DNA of 64,000 nt from Clostridium sp. KNHs205 (lineage in GTDB: Bacteria > Bacillota > Clostridia > Lachnospirales > Lachnospiraceae): the NCBI RefSeq assembly GCF_000702945.1, contig NZ_JNLE01000003.1, positions 2,279,501 to 2,343,500 on the forward strand, written 5' to 3'. Shown piece after piece: positions 50,341 to 59,493 of this stretch (its first letter is position 1; each line of letters opens with the position of its first letter). The position numbers were made by a program, and so were the translations under genes. A model generated the notes under the pieces. That model ran no database searches and was not told the DNA's origin. It saw only the letters and a list, made by a program, of their open reading frames with translations.

Positions 50341-50429
50341 TTTAATACGGTAATTGATCCAATAGATTAATTATAAATGCGTTAAGAGGAAATAAAAGGT
50401 TAGTTTAATTTTAAGGAGGAGGATTTAAA

Positions 50430-52115
50430 ATGAAAAACATGAAAAAAATTTTTGTAATGTTTATCTGTTTGGCTATGGTTTTTAGTTCGTTAAGTGCATG
50501 TAAAAAGTCTGAGAGTAAGGATAATAATACTTCAGATCCTACAGAAGGAGCTAAGGAATTAATAAATATTGATTATTCAAAGCCGGTGGAATATTCCTAC
50601 TGGTTATATTCTACACCAGGAGATTACAATTCTGATTATAACAAGAACCCGGTTGTAAAATATCTGAATAAGAAATTCAATATGACACTTTCTTTCCAGC
50701 AACCAGCATCTGGAGCAGATACTGATTCGTTAAACATAATGTTAGGAACAGGTGAGTATACAGATATCATAGATTCAAACTATTATACAGGTTCTATAAA
50801 TCAGCTTTTCACTGATGGAGTAATAATAGATATTGCAAAATATTTGGATTACATGCCTAATTTGAAAGCTTTACTTGAAACAGATGATAAGTTAAGAAAA
50901 AATACTTATAATGATGAAGGTCAATTATTAAAATTACCTATCGTTTCAACTGATAATGAAAATGCGTGGGGAGGATTGGTGTATAGACGCGATATCTTAA
51001 AAACGATGACAGGTGACAATATCTCATTTCCGAGCGGCAATGAAAGTCCGATAACAATTGCTGACTGGGATTATATGCTCCCATTGTATAAACAGTATTT
51101 TGAGGCGGCAGGTATGAAGGACTATGCTCCATTAATTCTTCCGGCAAAAGGTTATTTTGATTCTGGTGATATACTTACAGGCTTTGGGACTGCTCCTAAC
51201 TACTACGTAGATAATGGGACAATTAAATATGGTCCGATGCAGGATGGTTTCTATAATTATCTTGTTAAAATGAAGGAATGGTATAAGAATGGTTATATCT
51301 ATAAGGATTTTGCAAGTAGAACGAATGATTTGTTCTATATGCCTAATACAGCCCTGACTTATGGCGGAGCGGCCGGTGTATGGTACGGATTAGGTTCTCA
51401 GTTGGGTGATACTTTGTCAATGCCTGATTATGGACTATATGTTGATGTACAGCCTGTCGCCAATCCAATAGATAAAGAACATGGAGTAACAACAGCTCCG
51501 AATCTGGTATATACAGGTAAGAATGAAAGAACCGGTGGCACAATGATTACTAGTTCCTGCAAAAACGTTGAAAGACTATTGGCAACCATTGATTATCTTT
51601 ATTCTGAGGAAGGTTCTTACTTAAAAGAATATGGACTGACGAAGGAGCAAGGTGCTGCTGAGAATGAACTCTATGTAAATAATGGCTTAGCAGATGGAAC
51701 ATATACAAAGAATACGGATGGGACATTAAATTTTAATAGCAAAACTACTTTTAATGGTGGAAGCCTGCCTTTGGCAGAATTTGCTGATGTTCGTATGCCA
51801 GGGTTAGCTAATAATAAATACACAATTGAAGCTTCAATGGATATTGAAAAAGAAGCCACCGCTACTTGGTTATCCTATGGAACTACAGGAAAATTGCCAT
51901 CAATTCAAAGAACTACAGAGGAAGAATCAACTTATTCTAATAATCAAGCTAAAATTGATGATTATGTAAATACAATGGTACTCAAATTCATTCTGGGAGA
52001 TGAAGAACTTAGCGAAAACTCTTGGTCTAATTTCAAGACCCAGCTTGAAGCGTATGGAGTGAATGATAATATCGCAATCCAACAGACAGCATTTGATCGT
52101 TATGAAGCAAGATAA
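50430..52115 (+). CDS. Sugar ABC transporter substrate-binding lipoprotein, second importer
   Basis: A 561-residue LplA-type extracellular binding protein. The signal peptide ends in a lipobox SLSAC with acylated Cys24, then a charged Ser/Asp-rich linker to about residue 40. The mature part begins VEYSYWLYSTPGDYNSDYN; aromatic residues are common, as expected of a sugar-binding cleft. It captures an oligosaccharide for the permeases encoded by the two genes before it. The ribosome site is AAGGAGGAGG at 50414-50423. A very strong hairpin after the gene (52231-52279) ends the operon. The ligand, probably a rhamnoside or beta-glucoside, is inferred from the nearby enzymes. Confidence 0.9.
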   Translation: MKNMKKIFVMFICLAMVFSSLSACKKSESKDNNTSDPTEGAKELINIDYSKPVEYSYWLYSTPGDYNSDYNKNPVVKYLNKKFNMTLSFQQPASGADTDSLNIMLGTGEYTDIIDSNYYTGSINQLFTDGVIIDIAKYLDYMPNLKALLETDDKLRKNTYNDEGQLLKLPIVSTDNENAWGGLVYRRDILKTMTGDNISFPSGNESPITIADWDYMLPLYKQYFEAAGMKDYAPLILPAKGYFDSGDILTGFGTAPNYYVDNGTIKYGPMQDGFYNYLVKMKEWYKNGYIYKDFASRTNDLFYMPNTALTYGGAAGVWYGLGSQLGDTLSMPDYGLYVDVQPVANPIDKEHGVTTAPNLVYTGKNERTGGTMITSSCKNVERLLATIDYLYSEEGSYLKEYGLTKEQGAAENELYVNNGLADGTYTKNTDGTLNFNSKTTFNGGSLPLAEFADVRMPGLANNKYTIEASMDIEKEATATWLSYGTTGKLPSIQRTTEEESTYSNNQAKIDDYVNTMVLKFILGDEELSENSWSNFKTQLEAYGVNDNIAIQQTAFDRYEAR

Positions 52116-52230
52116 CTTGATTATCTTTTACATAACATAAATGATGGTTGCAGGAACTGGACTACATGCGTGGAGGATGGGTTAAAAAAGAGTGATTGCC
52201 ATGCAGGGAGTGTGGCTACAACCAATTAAC

Positions 52231-52290
52231 GGAGATTTTAGATTTTCTGCAATCGGCAATGCAGTAATCTAAAATCTCCGCTATTATTTT
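52231..52290 (+). terminator. Long terminator hairpin ending the second importer operon
   Basis: GGAGATTTTAGATT (52231-52244) pairs with AATCTAAAATCTCC (52266-52279). After one mismatch, CTGCA pairs with TGCAG around an 8-nt loop. TTATTTTTAATT follows. Confidence 0.82.
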
Positions 52291-52584
52291 TAATTCCATT
52301 CCATATGCCCTATATGAAAATTGCTATGTTCCGGCAGTTACACATTCTACTGTTCCATGGGGGAGAGATATTTTTGCTGAAGTGTTTGCGGGGATAGAAA
52401 TACTGTCAAATGTCTTTTGGGCTTCTACTCCTGTTAAAAGGTTTAGGGCCAAAGGCCTGACCATATAAATTAAAAAGTCATTTTAAAGGATATATAAGGT
52501 TATGTAAAAGGATTGTATAATAACTCCCAGAAAATATAATGAAATATATGAAATGTATAGGATAATTTTAACGGAGGGTTGATA
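52291..52584 (+). other. Gap before the APH/MATE operon
   Basis: About 290 bp without a gene. Short GGGCC-AAA-GGCCT hairpin near 52445. No convincing promoter pair; the ribosome site GGAGGG at 52573-52578 decides the ATG at 52585. Confidence 0.4.
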
Positions 52585-53592
52585 ATGAAGAGCAAAACAA
52601 AGAATTTGTTATCGGAAGAGCAGATTAAGACACTTGTAAAAGTTAATTTTGGAGATTTGTGTAAGGTTGGAAGTATAACAGAATTAAAAGGTGGTATGTT
52701 TAACTCGGTGTATTTGATTGAACGAATAGATGAAAAAGATAAGATTGTGTTAAAAGCAGGCGTAATACCAGGAACTACTTTGTTAACCTATGAGCAGGAT
52801 ATAATGCCGACAGAAGTTAAATGTTTTCAATTAATTGAAGAGCAGACAACAATTCCTACACCTAAGATATTAGCATATGATTTTAGTAAAAAACATATTA
52901 ATAGTAATTATTTTTTCATGACAGCCATGGAAGGTATCTCCTTAAATAAAATTTCCAGAAAAATGGAGAAGCATAACCTGGAGAAAATTAAAACTGAACT
53001 GGCAGGTTACTTAGCACAAATGCATCAGATTAAAGGTGATTATTTTGGATACTTTACCGATGATAAAAAATATCAATATGCTACCTGGAAAGATGCATTT
53101 TTACATATGTTTGATATGATTTTGAGGGACGGCAGGGAACATAAAGTTAAATTACCCTACGAGAGAATTGAAAAGGTTTTAAAGGATAATTCGAAATATC
53201 TGGAGGAGATAACAACCCCGTCACTGGTGGAGTATGATTGTCATGAAGGTAATATTTTTGTAAAACAAGTTGGAGGGGAATATGTAATAGAAGGTATTCT
53301 TGATTTTGAGCGTGCTTTTTGGGGAGATCCTATCGCTGATTTCCCGGCAGCCTTTATTATGCTGGATGATATACGAAAAGACGAAGCCTTTTTAAAAAGC
53401 TATCTGAAGGAAAGCAAAGAAAAGAAGCAATTTACTGAAGCGGATACAAAAAGATATCAATTATACCGGATGTATATCTTTACGATTATGGCCGCGGAAA
53501 CCTTTCGGTATGGATTTTTATATGCACACTTACAGGGCTCATTTTCAAAAAGTATTGTTATGAAATGTTTGAAGGAATTGGAGCAGTTATAA
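52585..53592 (+). CDS. Aminoglycoside-phosphotransferase-family kinase
   Basis: A 335-residue protein of the APH/choline-kinase fold. The nucleotide lobe has the glycine-rich turn LKGGMFNSVYLIE and a Lys in KIVLKAG. The catalytic loop reads LVEYDCHEGNIFV in place of HGDxHxGN, and the metal-binding loop is ILDFERAFWGDP. The ATG at 52585 is preferred over a TTG at 52579 that touches the ribosome site. Members phosphorylate aminoglycosides, macrolides, choline, homoserine or methylthioribose; the loops resemble the wider APH family more than classical resistance enzymes. It is followed after 36 bp by a MATE exporter, so modification plus export of a toxic compound is possible. Substrate unknown. 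Confidence 0.83.
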   Translation: MKSKTKNLLSEEQIKTLVKVNFGDLCKVGSITELKGGMFNSVYLIERIDEKDKIVLKAGVIPGTTLLTYEQDIMPTEVKCFQLIEEQTTIPTPKILAYDFSKKHINSNYFFMTAMEGISLNKISRKMEKHNLEKIKTELAGYLAQMHQIKGDYFGYFTDDKKYQYATWKDAFLHMFDMILRDGREHKVKLPYERIEKVLKDNSKYLEEITTPSLVEYDCHEGNIFVKQVGGEYVIEGILDFERAFWGDPIADFPAAFIMLDDIRKDEAFLKSYLKESKEKKQFTEADTKRYQLYRMYIFTIMAAETFRYGFLYAHLQGSFSKSIVMKCLKELEQL

Positions 53593-53628
53593 TCTGGAAT
53601 GCCGTAGAAAGGCAGAATGGAGATTAGC

Positions 53629-54993
53629 ATGGAAAATAAATATCAATCTTTGCTAGGGGAGGCTTCAGTTAGCAAATTAATATGGAAAATGTCAATTCCT
53701 TCAATCATAGGAGTGATGGCTTATAATATATATAACATCATTGATACGATTTATGTAGCAAAAGGTGTGGGAACGAATGCTGCCGGAGGCTTAGCAGTTT
53801 CATTTCCTCTATTTTTGTTTTTATCCGCAGTAACAACAACCTTAGGCAGCGGAGCTGCATCTGTTATGTCCAGAGCATTTGGTGAAAAGGATTATGAAAA
53901 AGCAAATAAAACTGCAGCAAATACAATCGGATTATTTTATTTCATTGCTATTCTTGTTACAATTTTTGGTCTGATATTTTTGAATCAGCTACTCTATGCG
54001 ATGGGGGTTATGGATTCACTTTTGCCGTATGCCAAGAGCTATACCAGAATTATTTTAATCGGAGCTGTAACGAGTACAGCTTTTTCGAGTCTGATCCGAG
54101 CAGAGGGCAGTAGTAAATATGCTATGTATGTATGGGTAATCCCGATGCTTACGAATATTATTCTGGATCCGGTATTCATCTTTGGTTTCCAAATGGGAGT
54201 TTCAGGAGCGGCAGTTGCTACAGTTATCGCGCAATGTGTTTCAGTAGTAATGAGTATTTATTACTTCTTCCTATCAGGAAAGAGTTCGTTGAAAATTAAA
54301 TTGAGACATTTTATACCGAATGGTAAAATACTGCAGGAGATAGTTTTCATTGGAATGCCATCCTTCGTTCAAATGTTTGGATATAGTATTTCTATTATTA
54401 TCATAAATCAGATATTAAAAAAATACGGAGGGGATTTATCCATAAGTACTTATGGAATCGTTAGTAAGATTAATACATTTTTGATTATTCCAATGAATGG
54501 GATTCTACAAGGAATTCAACCGATTATTGGTTATAATTACGGGGCGCAAAAGAAACAAAGAGTGTGGGAAACCATTAAAAGAGCCTCTTTTATAACAGGA
54601 ATATATGGAGCTGTTATTTCTCTTTCATTAATTGTACTGGCAGAACCGATTATGTATATCTTTACATCCGATCCAGCGGTAATCCGTATGGGCAGCTATA
54701 TTTTAAAAATTATTAACATAGGAATTTTATTCAGCGGTATACAATCCATACAGTCGACCTATTTTCAGGCAGTGGGGAAGAAGCTGGCTTCCCTCATATT
54801 ATCCCTGTGTAATTATATTCTATGTTTTATACCTGTTACCTTAATCATGTCCGGCATATATGAGTTAAATGGAGTATGGTATTCTTTTCCCATATCAACT
54901 ATTATGTCATTATTCATATCAACTATATTTCTTATTAATTCATTAAGAAAGGAACTATATGAAAGTGGAGAAATTACTACAGATAATGAATAA
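53629..54993 (+). CDS. MATE family multidrug efflux transporter
   Basis: A 454-residue membrane protein with 12 predicted helices in two homologous halves. The N-terminal segment SVSKLIWKMSIPSIIGVMAY and IDTIYVAKGVGTNAAGGLAV are typical of MATE proteins, as is GSGAASVMSRAFGEKDYEKA in the first half. The second half has IPMNGILQGIQPIIGYNYGA. It exports cationic drugs or metabolites in exchange for Na+ or H+. ATG 53629 has GGAG nearby; an in-frame ATG at 53617 adds four residues. It lies 36 bp after the APH-type kinase gene, and its 3' end overlaps the following AraC gene by 35 bp. This makes a compact operon of modification, export and control. Confidence 0.92.
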   Translation: MENKYQSLLGEASVSKLIWKMSIPSIIGVMAYNIYNIIDTIYVAKGVGTNAAGGLAVSFPLFLFLSAVTTTLGSGAASVMSRAFGEKDYEKANKTAANTIGLFYFIAILVTIFGLIFLNQLLYAMGVMDSLLPYAKSYTRIILIGAVTSTAFSSLIRAEGSSKYAMYVWVIPMLTNIILDPVFIFGFQMGVSGAAVATVIAQCVSVVMSIYYFFLSGKSSLKIKLRHFIPNGKILQEIVFIGMPSFVQMFGYSISIIIINQILKKYGGDLSISTYGIVSKINTFLIIPMNGILQGIQPIIGYNYGAQKKQRVWETIKRASFITGIYGAVISLSLIVLAEPIMYIFTSDPAVIRMGSYILKIINIGILFSGIQSIQSTYFQAVGKKLASLILSLCNYILCFIPVTLIMSGIYELNGVWYSFPISTIMSLFISTIFLINSLRKELYESGEITTDNE

Positions 54994-56011
54994 GCAGGAT
55001 GAAACACATGTTTATAAGGTGGATAGTGCTCTAATTGAAGTTATGGAAAATGAGTTTGTTATGACAAATGTCTTAAGAGGATATTTAAACTATTTACAGA
55101 AAAACAAAACAACAGACTGGCGCATGTATAAAAATAATATTAACGAGCTCCTTAGTCAACATGATGTATTAATAAAGAAGACGAATGGCTTTGAAATTAG
55201 TAAGCATACACCTGATTTTGCTATGTATTTACATAAGCATACTTATTTTGAAATAGATTATGTCTATCAAGGAAGCTGTAAATATTATATTGACAATGTG
55301 AATAATTTTTTTCAGCTGAATGAAAAAGAAATGTGTATTGTAAATCCTAACATTGTCCACGGAATCAAAATAGAAAGCAAAGAAGACATTGTATTTAAAT
55401 TATTTTTGCCGGTAGATACCATTAATTTTAATATATTTAAGGATTTGGATCATGAGCGTATACTGAAAAAATTTTTTGTTAACTCAATTAGTAAAAATTC
55501 ATTGTATTCCGCTTATATTATTATAGATACAAAATCAAACGAAGAATTGGATTCCATTATGTTTCATTTGTTTTCGGAGTATTTTTATAAAAACCTGATG
55601 TGGGAACAAGTATATAAGAATTATTTATCTTTACTTTTATTAGGGCTGATGAGAATAGAGGAAAGTAACTATCAAATGGTAGCGGAAAAGATGAACGATG
55701 ATTTTATCATGACACGTATTATAAATTGTATCCAGAAAAACTATCAGTTTATAACATTAAAGGATTTAGCAAAAGACTTCCATTTTCATGAGAATTATTT
55801 AAGTAGAAAAATCAAAAATGTAACGAATAAAAGCTTTAAAGAGCTGTTAGTCCAATCTCGTCTGCAGGAAGCGGAAAGACTCTTGACTAATACAAATCTG
55901 TCAATATTTGAAATCTCAATTAAAATAGGATATACCAAACCAAGTTATTTTTATAAGCTATTTAAGGAACATTATAATATGACGCCAATGGAATATAGAA
56001 GTAAAATTTAA
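54959..56011 (+). CDS. AraC family regulator (overlaps the MATE gene)
   Basis: A 350-residue regulator. Residues 70-160 form a cupin-like sensor with HKHTYFEIDYVYQGSCKYYI and IVNPNIVHGIKIES. The C-terminal AraC pair (about 250-350) has TLKDLAKDFHFHENYLSRKI and FEISIKIGYTKPSYFYKLFK and ends YNMTPMEYRSKI. The ATG at 54959 follows GAAAGGA and overlaps the last 35 bp of the MATE gene; an ATG at 54986 is an alternative with a less suitable site. The overlap implies coupled translation, and it probably controls the kinase-MATE operon. Ligand unknown. Confidence 0.88.
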   Translation: MKVEKLLQIMNKQDETHVYKVDSALIEVMENEFVMTNVLRGYLNYLQKNKTTDWRMYKNNINELLSQHDVLIKKTNGFEISKHTPDFAMYLHKHTYFEIDYVYQGSCKYYIDNVNNFFQLNEKEMCIVNPNIVHGIKIESKEDIVFKLFLPVDTINFNIFKDLDHERILKKFFVNSISKNSLYSAYIIIDTKSNEELDSIMFHLFSEYFYKNLMWEQVYKNYLSLLLLGLMRIEESNYQMVAEKMNDDFIMTRIINCIQKNYQFITLKDLAKDFHFHENYLSRKIKNVTNKSFKELLVQSRLQEAERLLTNTNLSIFEISIKIGYTKPSYFYKLFKEHYNMTPMEYRSKI

Positions 56012-56122
56012 TATGAAATATCCAAAAACCAATAGGATAGTGAATCAAAAAATTATTATTTTGAATGTATAACGATATTTGTTTGTTTATAATAAAGGTA
56101 TGTCATAAACCTTGGAGCCAGT

Positions 56123-57826
56123 ATGAAGATAAAGTTTGAAAAATACGGTATAAGAACCAGAATACTGATATTATTTACAGCATTGGTGATTATACCTTTT
56201 TTTATATTAATCATTGTCGTATTTTCTGTCTTTCAACAGTATGCCCGGAAAAGTTACGGTGATAGTATGGTTGATACTTTGACAGCAGTCACAACGCAGG
56301 TAAAGGCATCTATGGAAAAATATGAGGAAAGTACCATGTCCTTTTATTATAATGGTGGTGTAGAGAAATTGTCAGGAGCTATAAGTCAAACGGATAAAAA
56401 GGCAATAGAAGATAATCTTTCGGCAATTTGCTACTCTTATAACGGAATCATGTCCTCCTATCTTGTATCAGCAGGAAGAGTATACCACAGTTATCAAACG
56501 TATTCCAATCTGCTGGAGGAGATGGAGCAGTACCAAAGTAAGATCATAAAAGACGGAGGTAGCTGCAGTTGGTACCCTACCAGTAGATTATTCGGTAAAG
56601 CAAATACGAATCACTATGTTATGGCCAGGTCCCTAAACAGCAGTACGAAAAAGAATGTTGGAATTCTCTATTTAGTAGTCAATGATAAAATGATAGCAGA
56701 TGCACTGAAGCAATTAAATATGGAGGATTCCGTTAAATACCTTGTTGATAAGGACGGTATGATATTATACAGTTCTGATACTTCCAGGTTTGGAAAGAAA
56801 TTCGATACGAAACAGCTCATACAGGAAGAAGTAAGCGGTTATCGTATCGGTAAAATTGGCGGGCAGGAGACGTTAATAGCATCCTATCATCTTTTTGAAA
56901 CGGATTGGTATTTTATTAGCACAATCAGAGAAATGGATATGATGAAACTTATTTCTCCATTACAAAGAAGTTATGTTTATATCTCAATCGTTTATTTTCT
57001 GTTTCTTTTTATAATGCTTCTTACACTCCAAAAATATGTTTTCCGACCTTTAGGTGTCTTAAAGAGTTCCATGGATCAGTTTGCTTTAGGAAACCTGAAT
57101 ATTCAGATGCCGGATATTGCCATAGGAGAATTATCAAGTTTATCAAAACATTTTAATAATATGACCTCCAAAATTAAAAATCTGATGGTTAAAAATGAGA
57201 ATGAAGTAAGAGAAAAGAACAATTTTAAAATGCAGTCTTTGGTAGCACAGCTGACACCTCATTTTATATATAATTCCTTAAACACAATCAGATGGATTGC
57301 AGTTATCAATAAACAGGATAACATTCAAAAACTTACAGATTCCTTGATTCAGATATTGATGAATGCTGCAAAGGTTGACGACCTTAATTATACAATAGCG
57401 GATGAATTGGAATTAATCAAAAGCTATGCGGTTATACAGAAAGCCAGATTCATGAATTTTGATTTGGAGATAGAGACAGAGGAAGCGGTACTGCATTATA
57501 AAATTCATAAATTTTTGATTCAGCCAATTGTTGAAAATGCCATTATACACGGACTAGGAAGAGGCAGCAGCATTCATGGCATGATTAGAATAAGGATTTG
57601 GGCCGGTGAAGAATTAAAAATTGTAGTTGAGGATAATGGAGTTGGTATGAATGTAAAAGAATGGAGGGATAGTAATAAAAAAACGAAAAATCATACGAAT
57701 ATAGGATTAAAAAATATAGAACAAATTATTACTCTGGAATATGGTGAAAAATACGGTATTCAGGTTAATAGTACAATTGGACAGGGAACAATAGTAGAAT
57801 ATACATTACCAATTATCAGAAGGTGA
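56123..57826 (+). CDS. YesM-type sensor histidine kinase
   Basis: A 567-residue membrane kinase. Two membrane helices (about 14-36 and 283-305) enclose an extracellular Cache-like domain of about 245 residues. Then come HAMP (about 306-360) and the His_kinase domain (PF06580 type) with phosphoacceptor His380 in TPHFIYNSLNTIRW, followed by HATPase with LIQPIVENAIIHGL and VEDNGVGM. It senses a sugar or sugar-binding protein outside the cell. ATG has TTGGAGCC in front. The response regulator gene follows after 6 bp. The pair most likely controls the importer encoded downstream at 59494-62677, as usual for YesMN systems. Confidence 0.92.
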   Translation: MKIKFEKYGIRTRILILFTALVIIPFFILIIVVFSVFQQYARKSYGDSMVDTLTAVTTQVKASMEKYEESTMSFYYNGGVEKLSGAISQTDKKAIEDNLSAICYSYNGIMSSYLVSAGRVYHSYQTYSNLLEEMEQYQSKIIKDGGSCSWYPTSRLFGKANTNHYVMARSLNSSTKKNVGILYLVVNDKMIADALKQLNMEDSVKYLVDKDGMILYSSDTSRFGKKFDTKQLIQEEVSGYRIGKIGGQETLIASYHLFETDWYFISTIREMDMMKLISPLQRSYVYISIVYFLFLFIMLLTLQKYVFRPLGVLKSSMDQFALGNLNIQMPDIAIGELSSLSKHFNNMTSKIKNLMVKNENEVREKNNFKMQSLVAQLTPHFIYNSLNTIRWIAVINKQDNIQKLTDSLIQILMNAAKVDDLNYTIADELELIKSYAVIQKARFMNFDLEIETEEAVLHYKIHKFLIQPIVENAIIHGLGRGSSIHGMIRIRIWAGEELKIVVEDNGVGMNVKEWRDSNKKTKNHTNIGLKNIEQIITLEYGEKYGIQVNSTIGQGTIVEYTLPIIRR

Positions 57827-57832
57827 AAAGAT

Positions 57833-59332
57833 ATGATTCGGTTAATAATTGTAGATGACGAAGTCCTTGCAAGAATAGGAATAAAATCCTTCCTTGAGGG
57901 GAAAGAGGACATAACGATAGGAGGAGTATTCAGCCAGGCTTCAGAAGCCCTGGATTACTTAAGGACAAATCCCACAAATATTGTAATTACAGATATTGAG
58001 ATGTCAGACATGAATGGACTTGAATTTATCAGGGATATTAGAAAAAATAATCTGGCACAAGGAATTATCATACTAAGCTGCCATGATAACTTTGAATATG
58101 CCAGGGAAGCTATTTCTCTGGGGACGGACAGTTATCTTTTAAAGCACAGTGTGGATGAAAAGAGTTTAATAGATGAAATATATAAAGTCCATACCAAAAT
58201 CGCAAGTAATACATCCCGTAAAATTATTAAGAAAGAAAATAATCTGGAAAAAATGGTGGATCAAGCTGGAATTTATATGGTGGGTGTATTGAAGTTTCAC
58301 AAATCCTATCTGGGTGAGGAGATACCCTTGAGTGGGCAGGTGGAAGAAAACATGCTGGTACACCTGCTGGAGGAAATAGTAAATCAGTATCATATGGGAA
58401 CCCTGTTTGCTCCTTACAAAAAAGATATGTTTATTATATTTCGATTTGAAACTGATACAAAACCGTCTGAACGTGAAAATATGATTTTTGAATATGTCTC
58501 GGAGTTAAAGAAAAACGTAGAGCAATATGTAAATAAATCCTTAATCATGGGGGTTAGTCAGGAGCTGACAGATTCCAGGGATATTCCGATTTGCTATAAA
58601 AATGCTGTTGCAGCTGCGGAATTAAGTTATTATGATGAAAAAAACTTTTTATTTAAATATAGCATTGTAAATTCTACAGTAACCCCTAAACTTCATTTTA
58701 CACCTGAGAATTTTTTGGATGATGAAGGAATTGAAAATTTTATGGAGGAATTGCAAATCTTCCTGAAAAGCTGTAAAAAGAACAGTGTGCGGGTAAATGT
58801 TTTAAATGATATTCTTATTCATGAAGTAAATACTCTTGTTTATAAAGTCTTAAACCAATACCGGTTTAGCGAAGAGGTGATGAGTAAATGGAATTCTGTC
58901 TATCAGTTTATTCCTGCTGTCATGTATGCGGAAAATGTGGACATACTAAAAAACAATCTTAAAAAGGTTATAGCACGATTTCAGGAGGAGTTATTGTATC
59001 AGCTTCGTAAAGATGAATTTTCTGAAATATTTCATTTTATTGAAAGTAATCTGTCAGAAAAACTGTCGCTGTCTGAAATTGCAAATATGAATTGTATGAG
59101 CATACCTTCTTTTTGCAAGAAATTCAAAGAAAGAACCGGTATGACACTGGTACAATATATAAATCAGCAGAAAATAGAGAGAGTAAAAGCATATTTGAAT
59201 GACCGCCGGTATTCCCTGGGACAGATTGCGGAAATAACCGGATTTTCAAATGAAAATTATATGATCCGGGTGTTTAAAAAGGTTACCGGACATACGGTAA
59301 AGGATTATCGTTCCGATATTGATGAGATATAA
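57833..59332 (+). CDS. YesN-type response regulator with AraC DNA-binding domain
   Basis: A 499-residue regulator. The receiver (1-120) has Asp8-Asp9, phosphoacceptor Asp54 in VITDIEMSDMNG and Lys in YLLKHSVDE. A middle region (about 130-385) contains the YesN-type linker and GGDEF-like fold without an active motif. The C-terminal AraC pair (about 395-497) has SLSEIANMNCMSIPSFCKKF and LGQIAEITGFSNENYMIRVF. The ribosome site is AGAAGGTG at 57817-57824. It is co-transcribed with the YesM gene and followed by a terminator at 59402. Probable target: the ABC importer and rhamnosidase-like genes downstream. Confidence 0.92.
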   Translation: MIRLIIVDDEVLARIGIKSFLEGKEDITIGGVFSQASEALDYLRTNPTNIVITDIEMSDMNGLEFIRDIRKNNLAQGIIILSCHDNFEYAREAISLGTDSYLLKHSVDEKSLIDEIYKVHTKIASNTSRKIIKKENNLEKMVDQAGIYMVGVLKFHKSYLGEEIPLSGQVEENMLVHLLEEIVNQYHMGTLFAPYKKDMFIIFRFETDTKPSERENMIFEYVSELKKNVEQYVNKSLIMGVSQELTDSRDIPICYKNAVAAAELSYYDEKNFLFKYSIVNSTVTPKLHFTPENFLDDEGIENFMEELQIFLKSCKKNSVRVNVLNDILIHEVNTLVYKVLNQYRFSEEVMSKWNSVYQFIPAVMYAENVDILKNNLKKVIARFQEELLYQLRKDEFSEIFHFIESNLSEKLSLSEIANMNCMSIPSFCKKFKERTGMTLVQYINQQKIERVKAYLNDRRYSLGQIAEITGFSNENYMIRVFKKVTGHTVKDYRSDIDEI

Positions 59333-59401
59333 TTTTGAATGTCCAATATGATTTTTAACCTATAAAAAATTAACCTATACTGAAATATAAATATTTGAAT
59401 G

Positions 59402-59445
59402 AAAGAAAGAAGTCTGTTAATGGAATTGACTGCTTTCTTTTTTTA
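59402..59445 (+). terminator. Terminator after yesMN
   Basis: AAAGAAAG (59402-59409) and AGTC (59411-59414) pair with GACT (59428-59431) and CTTTCTTT (59433-59440), with T9 overlapping the end. It separates regulation from the importer operon. Confidence 0.8.
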
Positions 59446-59493
59446 TAATAATACTGTAAATAAAATTTACGCAATGTAAAGGAGAGGAAAGTT

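Noticed and set aside
52585..54993. Clear antibiotic-resistance cassette
   Set aside because: The kinase loops differ from classical aminoglycoside kinases and there is no mobile element nearby; export of a plant or own metabolite is equally likely.
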